Below are positions 43,719 to 52,878 of a DNA stretch of 64,000 nt, in pieces. Every line of letters starts with the position of its first letter. Positions within the stretch are counted from its first letter, which is position 1. This stretch comes from Rapidithrix thailandica (GTDB lineage Bacteria; Bacteroidota; Bacteroidia; Cytophagales; Flammeovirgaceae). Location: NCBI RefSeq assembly GCF_039710355.1, contig NZ_JBDKWZ010000020.1, forward strand, positions 62,001-126,000, given 5' to 3'. The notes under the pieces were generated by a model. The model ran no database searches. It had not been told where the DNA came from and saw only the letters and a list, made by a program, of their open reading frames with translations. The translations under genes and the position numbers were made by a program.

Positions 43719-46532
43719 ATGCCAAAAAGAAAAGACATCAATTCGGTTCTGATTATTGGAAGTGGACCTATCATTATTGGACAAGCCTGTGAGTTTGACT
43801 ATTCCGGATCTCAAGCAGCCAGATCTTTACGTGAAGAAGGAATTGAAGTAACCCTCATCAATTCCAACCCCGCCACCATCATGACCGATGAAGTGACGGC
43901 TGACAACATCTACTTGCTACCCCTGGAGAAAAAATCGATCATTCAAATTCTGAAAAAGCACAAAATCGATGCGGTATTACCGACCATGGGAGGGCAAACA
44001 GCTTTGAACCTGGCCATTGAATGTGACGAAGTAGGTATTTGGGAAGAATATGGTGTAGAAATTATCGGAGTGGACATCAACGCCATCCAAACCACAGAAG
44101 ACCGGGAAAAATTCCGTATGAAAATGATGGAATTAGGCGTCAGTGTGTGTAAAGGAAAGACTGCTAAATCCTTTTTGGAAGGAAAAGAAATTGCGCAAGA
44201 AATCGGTTTCCCACTGGTGATCCGGCCTTCCTTTACCTTAGGAGGTACCGGAGGAGGATTTGTAGAATCCCAAGCGGAATTTGACAAGGCCTTGACCCGT
44301 GGTTTGCACAACTCTCCCGTGCATGAAGTATTGGTAGAACAAAGTATTTTCGGTTGGAAAGAGTACGAGTTAGAGCTTTTAAGAGACAATAAAGGAAATG
44401 TGATCATCATTTGCTCTATTGAAAACTTTGACCCGATGGGAATCCACACCGGGGATTCCATTACGGTTGCTCCTGCCATGACCCTTCCCGACACTGTCTA
44501 CCAAAAGATGCGTGACTTGGCAATCAAAATGATGAATGGCATCGGGCAGTTTGCCGGAGGATGTAACGTACAGTTCTCTGTCAACCCGGAGAATGACGAT
44601 ATCATCGCCATCGAAATCAACCCAAGGGTTTCCCGTTCTTCTGCATTAGCCTCAAAAGCTACCGGATACCCTATCGCAAAAATTGCCGCCAAGCTGGCCA
44701 TCGGTTACAACTTGGATGAATTGACCAATGCCATCACCGGTACCACCTCAGCGTTCTTCGAACCGGCTCTGGACTATGTGATTGTCAAGATTCCAAGATG
44801 GAACTTCGAGAAATTCAAAGGTTCTGACACTAAGTTAGGCTTACAAATGAAATCCGTTGGAGAAGTAATGGCCATTGGCCGTAACTTCCAGGAAGCCTTA
44901 CAAAAAGCCTGTCAGTCATTGGAAATCAAGCGAAACGGATTGGGAGCAGATGCCAAAGAATTTACCGATCAGGAAGAGATCTTGAAGCGTTTGGAGCATC
45001 CGAGCTGGGACAGAATCTTCCGTATCTACGATGCCTTTAAGCTGGGAATTTCTGCACGTACCATTCAGAAATTAACCAGTATTGATAAATGGTTCTTACA
45101 GCAGATCGAAGATTTGGTATTGGTGGAAAAACAACTGGCAAAACATTCATTGGATACCATTTCAAGAGAACTGTTGCTGGAAGCCAAACAAAAAGGATAT
45201 GCCGACCGGCAAATCGCTCACTTATTGAAATGCCTGGAAAGCCAAGTACACAAGCGTAGAAAGGAACTGAACATCTTCCGCACCTGGAAATTGGTAGACA
45301 CTTGTGCGGCCGAATTCGAAGCACAAACCCCTTACTACTACTCTACCTTTGACGATGAAAACGAATCGGTACCTTCCGATAAAAAGAAAGTTGTTGTATT
45401 GGGTGCGGGGCCTAACCGGATCGGCCAGGGAATCGAATTTGATTACTGTTGTGTACATGGGGTCTTAGCAGCAAAAGAATGCGGCTATGAAACCATCATG
45501 ATCAACTGTAACCCTGAAACCGTATCTACGGACTTTGACATTTCGGACAAGCTTTATTTCGAGCCGGTATTCTGGGAGCATATCTACGATATCATCCAAC
45601 ACGAAAAACCGGAAGGGGTGATCGTCCAGTTAGGAGGACAAACCGCTCTGAAATTAGCCGAAAAACTGAGCCGGTACGGGATAAAAATCCTGGGTACCAG
45701 TTACGAAGCACTGGACCTAGCGGAAGACCGGGGTAGCTTCTCCGAACTGTTGAAAGAACATGAAATTCCTTATCCGAAGTTTGGGGTGATTGACAGTGCT
45801 GACGAAGCATTGGAAATGTGTGCCGAACTTGGCTTCCCTCTGTTAGTACGTCCTTCTTATGTGTTGGGTGGGCAAAACATGAAAATTGTCATCAACGAAA
45901 AAGAACTGGAAGAGCACGTAGTAGATACCTTACGCGACAACCCTGAAGGCCGTGTACTTCTCGATCATTTTCTGGACGGGGCTTATGAAGCCGAAGTGGA
46001 TGCGATTTGCGATGGAGAAGATGTATACATCATCGGGATCATGCAACATATAGAACCTGCCGGTATTCATTCCGGTGACTCATATGCCGTATTACCTCCG
46101 TATAATTTGGGGGACTTGATCATTCATCAAATCGAGGACTATACCAGAAAGATTGCGAAGGCATTGAAAACAGTGGGATTGATCAATATCCAGTTTGCAG
46201 TGAAAGGTGATACCGTGTACATTATTGAAGCCAACCCAAGAGCTTCGCGTACGGCTCCATTCATCTGTAAAGCTTACCAAGAGCCTTATGTAAACTTTGC
46301 TACCAAAGTTATGTTGGGGAAAGCAAAGGTAAAGGACTTTAAGTTCAAGCCGAACACGGATGGATATGCCATTAAAATTCCGGTATTCTCGTTCGATAAA
46401 TTCCCGAATGTCAACAAGGAATTAGGACCGGAAATGAAATCCACCGGAGAAGGAATCTACTTTATCAAAGATTTGAGAGACGATTTCTTCCTGGATGTAT
46501 ATTCAGAGCGGAACTTATACTTAAGCAGATAA
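43719..46532 (+). CDS. carB: Carbamoyl-phosphate synthase large subunit
   Basis: Makes carbamoyl phosphate from bicarbonate, ammonia (from CarA) and two ATP, for pyrimidines and arginine. The 937 residues contain both ATP-grasp halves: the carboxyphosphate half (IGSGPIIIGQACEFDYSG, RPSFTLGGTGGG, EINPRVSRSSALASKATGYP) and the carbamoyl half (LGAGPNRIGQGIEFDYCC, RPSYVLGGQNM, EANPRASRTAPFICKA). The chain ends at about the point where the methylglyoxal-synthase-like allosteric domain begins in the ~1070-residue enzymes, so UMP/ornithine control through that domain is absent. As I recall this shorter form is usual in Bacteroidota. carA is not adjacent. Confidence 0.97.
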   Translation: MPKRKDINSVLIIGSGPIIIGQACEFDYSGSQAARSLREEGIEVTLINSNPATIMTDEVTADNIYLLPLEKKSIIQILKKHKIDAVLPTMGGQTALNLAIECDEVGIWEEYGVEIIGVDINAIQTTEDREKFRMKMMELGVSVCKGKTAKSFLEGKEIAQEIGFPLVIRPSFTLGGTGGGFVESQAEFDKALTRGLHNSPVHEVLVEQSIFGWKEYELELLRDNKGNVIIICSIENFDPMGIHTGDSITVAPAMTLPDTVYQKMRDLAIKMMNGIGQFAGGCNVQFSVNPENDDIIAIEINPRVSRSSALASKATGYPIAKIAAKLAIGYNLDELTNAITGTTSAFFEPALDYVIVKIPRWNFEKFKGSDTKLGLQMKSVGEVMAIGRNFQEALQKACQSLEIKRNGLGADAKEFTDQEEILKRLEHPSWDRIFRIYDAFKLGISARTIQKLTSIDKWFLQQIEDLVLVEKQLAKHSLDTISRELLLEAKQKGYADRQIAHLLKCLESQVHKRRKELNIFRTWKLVDTCAAEFEAQTPYYYSTFDDENESVPSDKKKVVVLGAGPNRIGQGIEFDYCCVHGVLAAKECGYETIMINCNPETVSTDFDISDKLYFEPVFWEHIYDIIQHEKPEGVIVQLGGQTALKLAEKLSRYGIKILGTSYEALDLAEDRGSFSELLKEHEIPYPKFGVIDSADEALEMCAELGFPLLVRPSYVLGGQNMKIVINEKELEEHVVDTLRDNPEGRVLLDHFLDGAYEAEVDAICDGEDVYIIGIMQHIEPAGIHSGDSYAVLPPYNLGDLIIHQIEDYTRKIAKALKTVGLINIQFAVKGDTVYIIEANPRASRTAPFICKAYQEPYVNFATKVMLGKAKVKDFKFKPNTDGYAIKIPVFSFDKFPNVNKELGPEMKSTGEGIYFIKDLRDDFFLDVYSERNLYLSR

Positions 46533-46919
46533 TCAATCGACAAGTTGATATACGCAAAGCCCCGGAAGGAACCTGCTCCGGGGCTTTTATTTTTTGCGTA
46601 GTTGCCTGCTGCACCCCATACAGTTAACGTATACATTTACTTAAAACGAGTAAACAATGTATAATTAAGCACTGAGCGTACGTTTCATTTTAGACAGCTG
46701 CTGCAAGCAAAAACGCTTGTAAAATTTCCCTGGGGAATTCTTATAAAATATTGACAGTTCGCTGCCCTTTTTATATTATTGGGCTCTGTAAATAGCCATG
46801 CCAACCTCTTTGACGAAGAGTTGGTGGGAAAATAATTGAAATTCAGCTAATTACATGAATTGATTTTTTAGTGTACCATGGCCTATCAATGCTTAAAATT
46901 CCTATAGAGACAACGTAGT
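46533..46919. other. Non-coding region, 387 bp, between carB and K+ channel gene
   Basis: Holds the carB terminator (46556-46588), a TTGACA-N17-TATTAT sequence at 46751-46779, and a short hairpin at 46801-46824 (CCAAC/GTTGG with one bulged base). No ORF. Confidence 0.5.
46556..46592 (+). terminator. Terminator after carB
   Basis: AAAGCCCCGG (46556-46565) pairs with CCGGGGCTTT (46578-46587), followed by TATTTTTT. Confidence 0.85.
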
Positions 46920-47993
46920 ATGATTTTTCAACTATTCTACCAAATTCGAAAGCAATTCTCCAAAGGCCCTTTACGCTGGTTAATTCTTATAAGCTTTTGG
47001 GTATTTATCTTATTCGGAATCTTCACGGTAGCCTTCAAATACGCAGAAGAGGTCAGTTTTGAAGAAGCCATTTGGCAAGCCTGGCAAACCTTTACAACCG
47101 TAGGCTATGGAAACCGGCCTGCCGAAACTACACTGGGTCGTATCATTACCATTATCTTCAGCACCTTGGGGATCGCCTTTCTCGGTGCTTTATTTTCAGC
47201 ATCCTTCGATTACAAACAGTATTTGATTCACAAAAAACAATCTGGTCAAATGAGCAATCCTTTTACTGACGGGTATGTCATTTTCAATTTTCCCGGTATT
47301 TCTACTACCATCAATTTAATTAACGAACTGAGAATCGTAGAAAAGAATGTTGGCATTTGCATTGTGGATGCCCGCCTCGAAAAACTTCCGGAATCAATCA
47401 GCCAATTGGGCAAAGTACACTTTCTGAAAGGTGAAACCTTAAACAAGGCAACCTACGAAAAAGCTCATTTAAAAGAGAATAAAGCGGTAATTGTCTTCCC
47501 TTTTGAAAGTCACCGGACGGAATCGGACGGAGCCACCAAAACAACCATTGACTTAGTGGCCAAGTTTGTAGGAAATCAGACCCGCATCCTTCATGTGTTG
47601 GTGGATCCGAAAAACTCCTGGATGTTTGACGATTCTCCTTCCACCCAAATATTGGGAGAACTGGAAGTCCTCGCCATTGTACAGGAATGTCAGGACAAAT
47701 ATTCTGCCGTCATTATCGAAAAGCTTTTACTCAATACACAAGGCGCCAACCCCAACACGGTTCAACCGCAAAAAATCATTGGTTGGACTTGGGAGCAGCT
47801 TGTATTGCAATCGATGAGGGTGTGTCGCAAACACAATGTACATGTCAATTTTCTGGCCTTGGTCAGTAAGGGGGTAAGCAATGCCTGCCCTAGCCTGGAT
47901 ACCGTGATCCAGGAAGGAGACATTATCTCTTTATTAACTTATCATAGACTGGATTGGAAGCACTTTGAAGAGGAATTACTCAAAGTGGAGTAA
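46920..47993 (+). CDS. Two-helix potassium channel with RCK-like domain
   Basis: A 357-residue inner-membrane channel subunit. TM1 at about 20-40, a pore helix and selectivity filter TTVGYG at 59-64, then TM2 at about 70-92. The cytoplasmic part (about 113-240) resembles a TrkA-N/RCK Rossmann domain, but the usual GxGxxG nucleotide loop reads FNFPGIS here, so NAD/ATP binding through that loop is doubtful. A TrkA-C-like domain closes the protein (about 265-350, VNFLALVSKGVSNACPSLDTVIQEGDIISLL). This is the MthK-like design, assembling as tetramers. Confidence 0.9.
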   Translation: MIFQLFYQIRKQFSKGPLRWLILISFWVFILFGIFTVAFKYAEEVSFEEAIWQAWQTFTTVGYGNRPAETTLGRIITIIFSTLGIAFLGALFSASFDYKQYLIHKKQSGQMSNPFTDGYVIFNFPGISTTINLINELRIVEKNVGICIVDARLEKLPESISQLGKVHFLKGETLNKATYEKAHLKENKAVIVFPFESHRTESDGATKTTIDLVAKFVGNQTRILHVLVDPKNSWMFDDSPSTQILGELEVLAIVQECQDKYSAVIIEKLLLNTQGANPNTVQPQKIIGWTWEQLVLQSMRVCRKHNVHVNFLALVSKGVSNACPSLDTVIQEGDIISLLTYHRLDWKHFEEELLKVE

Positions 47994-48103
47994 GTTTACT
48001 GATCGGGTAATTTCTAGGTTCAATTGTATTCAGCTATTGAGCTATGGTTTGGATGTTAGTAAAGTTAAACGTGTAATTTTTTAATCATACAGCAAAGATT
48101 AAA

Positions 48104-48553
48104 TTAAACATTGGTCTCTTCCTTATTCAAGCGCACTTGCTTTTCTTTTCGAAGTTCTCCCAGTTCCAACTGGTGTTTTTTCAATCGTATTTCTTCTACT
48201 ACTTGTTTACAAACCGTTACAATCCGGTTCACCATGCCCGGGATTTTTTCGCATTCTCTGCGTTCCTGGGCCATGTGTTCTACTTCCAACACTAATTCCT
48301 TAATGCTGTAGATACCCATGAAATTTACTGAAGACTTTAGCGAGTGTGTCAGCTTGTACACTTCTTCCCACTCCGAATACTCGGTAGCAAGTTGTAATTC
48401 ATCCAAATTGCCGGGCACTCTCTTTAAGAACAATCCCATCATTTCCTTTAGGAAGTCGGGGTCTCCATCTGCTAAAGTTAATAGATAAGTAAAGTCTGTT
48501 AATCCTTTTTGAGTTGATTGCATGGGGTTCAGGATTTGTTTAACTGTGTCCAT
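48104..48553 (-). CDS. Hpt domain phosphotransfer protein
   Basis: A 149-residue protein with one Hpt four-helix domain (about 18-125). H70 in YKLTHSLKSSVNFMGI is the phosphorylated histidine, and the DPDFLKEMMGLFLKRVPGNLDEL helix before it is typical. A charged C-terminal tail follows (LGELRKEKQVRLNKEE). It is the intermediate relay of a multistep phosphorelay. No hybrid kinase or response regulator is next to it; the orphan response regulator at 20242 is in the window but 27 kb away, so any link is speculative. Confidence 0.9.
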   Translation of the reverse strand: MDTVKQILNPMQSTQKGLTDFTYLLTLADGDPDFLKEMMGLFLKRVPGNLDELQLATEYSEWEEVYKLTHSLKSSVNFMGIYSIKELVLEVEHMAQERRECEKIPGMVNRIVTVCKQVVEEIRLKKHQLELGELRKEKQVRLNKEETNV

Positions 48554-49412
48554 CTCTTTCTCTAATTTGATAGTAAATAAAAGTTAGTTGTAAATGAATG
48601 GATAACGCTGCTTTCCATAAAAAACCGAACTTTTCTTTCAGTGTTTACTTTCCTTCTATCTTTTATGAATTTTGAGGTAATGGTAACCCAATACTTATAA
48701 AACTCACATCTATATTTGTTATTTTATTCTACTTGATAATATAAATAGCCTTAAACTTCCATTTGCCATTATTTATATTGCTAAATAGCGATTATTTTAC
48801 GAGATAATTACTTCTTTAATATGAAAATAATTACACAAATAAGTTATTATTCCATTTTAAAGATTAATAAATAATACACCTTCTAAAGATATCACAAACA
48901 AACAAAACACCGCTCCCACCCCCTCAACAAAGTCCACCCACTCAATAAAATAAAAAACAATCAGAAAAAAATACCCAACAACAAAACAACTGATTAACAA
49001 GCATTTGCAAACAAAACAATTTCCAGAGAACTCCCCACTACAAACCACACACCAACCCATTCCCTCCAGGCGGACCAACAAAAACAAATGAAAAACAGAA
49101 TACTCCCCCTTAAAAAATTGCACTTTAAAAAGGACATACAAGCCAATAAAAATCAATATTAACAAAAAAACTTACATGATACTCACATCAAAAATATAGT
49201 TTTTTGCTTCATCAAGTACTTGAGTAATAGATTTTTCTATCGAGAAACAAATTGTACTTAACACCTTTATCAGGTTTGATTCTTTAAAAGAACAATAGAA
49301 ATATATAGCACTGATAAGCAAGTATATAGACAAGAAATACTCACAATCTTACTTTTAAGCACAATTTGACTTTTTCAATAATACCTCTTCATATTGGAGA
49401 AGAGAGAGAGGA
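48554..49412. other. Long non-coding region, 859 bp, with a G-poor A/C-rich stretch
   Basis: The longest gap in the window. 48901-49140 contains about 17 G against about 75 C in 240 bases by hand count on the plus strand, with A as the commonest base. A minus-strand frame (49165-48857, TTG start, 102 codons) crosses it, but its hydrophobic composition follows from the T/G-rich strand and I do not call it. The flanks (48600-48860 and 49150-49410) are AT-rich. A weak CTCTTC/GAAGAG stem at 49385-49404 may end the DUF962 transcript. Confidence 0.6.
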
Positions 49413-49895
49413 TTAATATTTCAGCCCCAGCTTCCGGTAAATGAACCCTAACAGCCAAGCTGGTCCTATCAATAAAAATTGGATATCCTTAAAAAAAGAC
49501 GGCTTCTTACCTTCTACTTTATGTCCGTAAAACTGCCCGATCCAACCTACCAAGAAAAGTAACAATGATAACATCCAAAGAGGGGCAATCCCCCAGCTTA
49601 CCAAGGCATTGACTGCCAACAAAGACAGAAAACAGACCAAGGCCATACCCAGGAACATACGAAAAGACAGACGAAGGTAAAACAAGAGCCCCAGCACAAT
49701 CACCACGGTTCCGAAATGAGCAAACGATTGCATACTTTCGGGAACCCAACGGGCTAAAAACCCGCTTGGAATACTGGCCAACAAACCAATGACGCTGACA
49801 AAAATGATGGGGATACAAATCCAGTGCATAAGCTTATTCAGTTTGTTTTGATGACTTTCCCCATATTCGTTAAACCAATCTTGAATCGTTTTCAT
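49413..49895 (-). CDS. DUF962 / Mpo1-like membrane protein
   Basis: A 160-residue integral membrane protein with about four helices. The family His motifs are present: YGESHQNKLNKLMHWICIP with H15 and H24, and YGHKVEGKKPS with H125; the C-terminal FLLIGPAWLLGFIYRKLG is also conserved. Yeast Mpo1 of this family is an Fe(II)-dependent dioxygenase that shortens 2-hydroxy fatty acids. Many Cytophagales make 2-hydroxylated fatty acids and sulfonolipids, so a related lipid role is reasonable but untested. Monocistronic. Confidence 0.92.
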   Translation of the reverse strand: MKTIQDWFNEYGESHQNKLNKLMHWICIPIIFVSVIGLLASIPSGFLARWVPESMQSFAHFGTVVIVLGLLFYLRLSFRMFLGMALVCFLSLLAVNALVSWGIAPLWMLSLLLFLVGWIGQFYGHKVEGKKPSFFKDIQFLLIGPAWLLGFIYRKLGLKY

Positions 49896-50130
49896 TTTTT
49901 CTTCATTTTCATTAATAAATCGTATTCAATCAGTGAATTAGAAAAAAATGCCCAAAAAATCAAATTTTTCACATAGAGACAAGCACTACCGGATGTTCCG
50001 CATATCAACCCTCTTCTTTTTAGCCCAACTACGTTTCTACATACCCTATTCACCGTTATCCCTTTACCGGCAACCTTCCTCTATCTCTCATTCTACAGAT
50101 CATATCTTTTCAAGGACAAAGGAAATCCGC

Positions 50131-50138
50131 TATCTTTG
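50131..50138 (+). promoter_or_regulatory. Candidate -7 box for GNAT gene
   Basis: TATCTTTG matches TAnnTTTG; predicted start near 50144, 46 nt before the ATG at 50190. This argues against the upstream TTG as start. Confidence 0.45.
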
Positions 50139-50189
50139 CCTGATGATAAAATCATCATCTTTACTACATTTTTCAAAACCAATCAAGCT

Positions 50190-50639
50190 ATGACAATCAT
50201 TAGAAAGGCCCGGGAGGAAGAGCAAGATACCATTGCCGTATTTCAACAAAACTTAGCTCAGGAAACCGAAAACTTACAACTCGACCCCGAAACGGTAGCC
50301 AAGGGGGTCCGCGAAGTGTTTTTACATCCGGAGATGGGCTATTACCTGATAGCTGAAGCGGATGGAAAAGTCATCGCCAGCTCCCTGGTACTCTACGAGT
50401 GGAGCGACTGGCGTAACGGGAAAGTTCTTTGGGTACATTCTGTGTTTGTGGATGCCGGCTACCGGGGACAAGGAGTCTTCAAATCCATTTACCTGCATTT
50501 GAAAAATGAAGTTCTGCAAAATGAGACACTCAAGGGCATCCGTTTGTATGTGGACAAAACCAACCAACCCGCTCAGGAAGTATACCTTCGCATCGGAATG
50601 AGCCGGGAGCATTATGAATTATTTGAATGGATGCCGTAA
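50190..50639 (+). CDS. GNAT family N-acetyltransferase
   Basis: A 149-residue acetyltransferase. MTIIRKAREEEQDTIAVFQQ is the usual beta1-alpha1 start, VIASSLVLYEWSDWRNGKVLWVHSVFV carries beta4, YRGQGVFKSIYLHL is the acetyl-CoA pyrophosphate-binding loop (RGQGV variant of Q/RxxGxG/A), and LYVDKTNQPAQEVYLRIGM is the C-terminal part. Substrate unknown; the RGQG loop and length fit small-molecule acetylating members. The 294-bp gap upstream (49896-50189) holds no supportable gene. Confidence 0.9.
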   Translation: MTIIRKAREEEQDTIAVFQQNLAQETENLQLDPETVAKGVREVFLHPEMGYYLIAEADGKVIASSLVLYEWSDWRNGKVLWVHSVFVDAGYRGQGVFKSIYLHLKNEVLQNETLKGIRLYVDKTNQPAQEVYLRIGMSREHYELFEWMP

Positions 50640-50743
50640 GTTTGTACTTTAAAAGGAGAAGGTGAAAAATAATCTCATAAACGAATGAGTCACTGTTACT
50701 TTATTAACGGAGACTGTATAAATCCTAACAAAACGACATCAGG

Positions 50744-52729
50744 GTGACAAAACGATATTTGATAACATTCCTTTTACTGAGCATCCAAAGTTTGGTTTTT
50801 GCTCAAATTCCCACCGGAAACCAGCTCGGAGGATTGGATGACAAGCCGTTTTTTCAAGAAGAGGACACCGTAAAACAGGAAAAGAGACCTGGCCGGAAAA
50901 TTCTCGATGACTCTACCAAGTTGGTCTATGGCCCTCATACCACTCAGTACTTTTATCAAGACGACTGGTTTGAAAACCGGACCGTGTTCAATGTGATTGA
51001 CACGGGCTTAACTAATTTGCACCGGTATAATTACGTAGCCCGCAACGGGTACGCCAGCCAAGACCTCGGCACCTTGGGCACGGCTATTAAGCCTTTGTAC
51101 TTTCAAGTACCTGCAAAGCTAGGCACTCGCTTGGGCTTGAACTACCTGGCCCCTTATTTGGTCACTCCGGAAAAAGTACGGTATTTCAACAGCAAATCCC
51201 CCTATACGGATTGGTATTATGCCCAGGGGGGCGGCAAACGCTCTATCCTGGATATTGAATTTGCCAGAAATATCAACCCCAACTGGAGTGCAGGCTTCCT
51301 CTTTCACCGGATTACGTCCCGCATCTTGGCCGGGCAACACCCACAAGGCTCCCGAAGAGACAACCGACAGGGCGATCATCAAACCTTTTTGATGCATACC
51401 AGTTATCACTCGCCGAATGGCAAGTATAAAATAATGGGGCATTTCAGTGCATTTACCCATACCATCAATGAAACAGGGGGAATTCAAGTACAAAGTTTAC
51501 TTGATGAAAACCGGGACTATGATGACCTCTTCACCCTGGACCGGGCCGAGTTTATCAATCAACTCAAAAATGTCAAAACATATCAACGCCAATCCAAAAT
51601 CCACCTCTATCATGAATACTCCTTATTGGATTCTACCACGGTGCAGTTGTTTCAAGAAGTGGATTTGGACTATAACAAATTCTGGTTTGGCGATGAGAAC
51701 CTCTCTGAAAATCTCGGTTTTTATGAAAATATAGGCGCCCGGGATTTGTCTTCCCTCTCACAACTGACCAGTACGTACAATCAAATTTTGTTCAATGAAG
51801 TGAACCACCGGATTGGGGTAAAGGGCCGGAAAACCAAATTTTTCTATGCCTTGTATCACCGTTTTAAGCGGTATAAATTAAATCATGAAATTACGCTGGG
51901 CTCTAGAGTTCCGATCAAATTAAAAGACCAGCATTTTCTGGGAGGGATACTCGATTATCAACTTTCTCAAGATATGCAACTGCGTATAGAAAGTGAAGCG
52001 AGCTTGGGCAAAAATTATTTCTTTTCGGGCTTGTTCAACTACAAGTATTTAGAAGGAAAATTTACCCGTAGCGTTACCGAACCCACTTATATGTCTTCTT
52101 TCTATAGCGGCAGTCTTTTTTATTGGGACAATGACTTTGAGAGCAGTGTTGCCGATAAGTTGTACGGAGCGATCAAAATCCCCACTGAAAAGCTCTTTTT
52201 TAAGCCTTATGTGGAAGTTACCAATTTGAATAATTATATCTACTACGATACGGCATCCGTCCCGCAACAGAGTGGCGAATCCATCAGTTATTTACAAGTG
52301 GGATTTGACCTCAATTACACCACCGGCAAATTCCATCATACGGCCAATGCCTTGTATACCCTGCACGAAGATCAGGACATTCTCCGCATGCCCGAATTCT
52401 TTGCTAACTATCAGGTGTATTATGAACGCAGTGCTTTTAATGACAACCTGCATTTTCAGATCGGCCTGGATTTTCACTGGCATTCAGCCTTCTACGCAGA
52501 TGCCTACAACCCCGTGGTTCAGCAATTTTATCTACAAGACCGGCAAAAAGTCGGGAATTACGTACAAGCAGATGCCTTTGTCAATTACCGGATCAGCCGG
52601 GTGCGGATGTTTATCAAGTTTACAAATATTATGGAAGGCATGATCAAAAACGGCTATTATGTAACGCCTAATTACATGGGGCAAGCGCGTCAATTTGAAT
52701 TCGGCGTCCATTGGTTATTATTTGATTAG
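50744..52729 (+). CDS. Putative porin (Porin_10 family)
   Basis: A 661-residue outer-membrane protein with signal peptide (cleavage after about SLVFAQ, residue 21) and a GTG start at 50744. The soluble N-terminus (about 22-75) has KLVYGPHTTQYFYQDD, and the rest is a long barrel with many aromatic-ended strands (FEFGVHWLLF at the C-terminus). ARNINPNWSAGFLFHRITSRIL is typical of the Porin_10 (DUF) family of Bacteroidota. Role: general or substrate-specific pore, not known. The start codon is uncertain because no Shine-Dalgarno is visible. Confidence 0.88.
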   Translation: MTKRYLITFLLLSIQSLVFAQIPTGNQLGGLDDKPFFQEEDTVKQEKRPGRKILDDSTKLVYGPHTTQYFYQDDWFENRTVFNVIDTGLTNLHRYNYVARNGYASQDLGTLGTAIKPLYFQVPAKLGTRLGLNYLAPYLVTPEKVRYFNSKSPYTDWYYAQGGGKRSILDIEFARNINPNWSAGFLFHRITSRILAGQHPQGSRRDNRQGDHQTFLMHTSYHSPNGKYKIMGHFSAFTHTINETGGIQVQSLLDENRDYDDLFTLDRAEFINQLKNVKTYQRQSKIHLYHEYSLLDSTTVQLFQEVDLDYNKFWFGDENLSENLGFYENIGARDLSSLSQLTSTYNQILFNEVNHRIGVKGRKTKFFYALYHRFKRYKLNHEITLGSRVPIKLKDQHFLGGILDYQLSQDMQLRIESEASLGKNYFFSGLFNYKYLEGKFTRSVTEPTYMSSFYSGSLFYWDNDFESSVADKLYGAIKIPTEKLFFKPYVEVTNLNNYIYYDTASVPQQSGESISYLQVGFDLNYTTGKFHHTANALYTLHEDQDILRMPEFFANYQVYYERSAFNDNLHFQIGLDFHWHSAFYADAYNPVVQQFYLQDRQKVGNYVQADAFVNYRISRVRMFIKFTNIMEGMIKNGYYVTPNYMGQARQFEFGVHWLLFD

Positions 52730-52878
52730 GATACATCCTTTACGGTACAAATCGCATTATGTAAATAGAGTTCTTACTCAAAAGCATGCTTTGTGGTAAG
52801 AATTTTTCTGGTCAATACATATTGAGCCTGACAGTTCATGTTTCACTAGCATGGCATACCATCTTAAATCGTATCACT

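Noticed and set aside
43943..44494. 183-codon frame antisense to carB
   Set aside because: Lies wholly over a confidently assigned gene, with low-complexity Ser/Pro/Ile content typical of antisense frames.
46751..46779. TTGACA-N17-TATTAT as a promoter for the K+ channel gene
   Set aside because: E. coli-like RpoD boxes are not used by Bacteroidota RpoD and such matches arise easily in AT-rich DNA; no second line of support here.
48857..49165. 102-codon minus-strand frame in the A/C-rich block
   Set aside because: TTG start, no ribosome-binding site, and its hydrophobic Phe/Val/Leu/Cys content follows from the T/G-rich strand rather than from selection for a protein.
49948..50193. 81-codon frame before the GNAT gene
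   Set aside because: Overlaps the predicted promoter and start of the GNAT gene in another frame; no motif.
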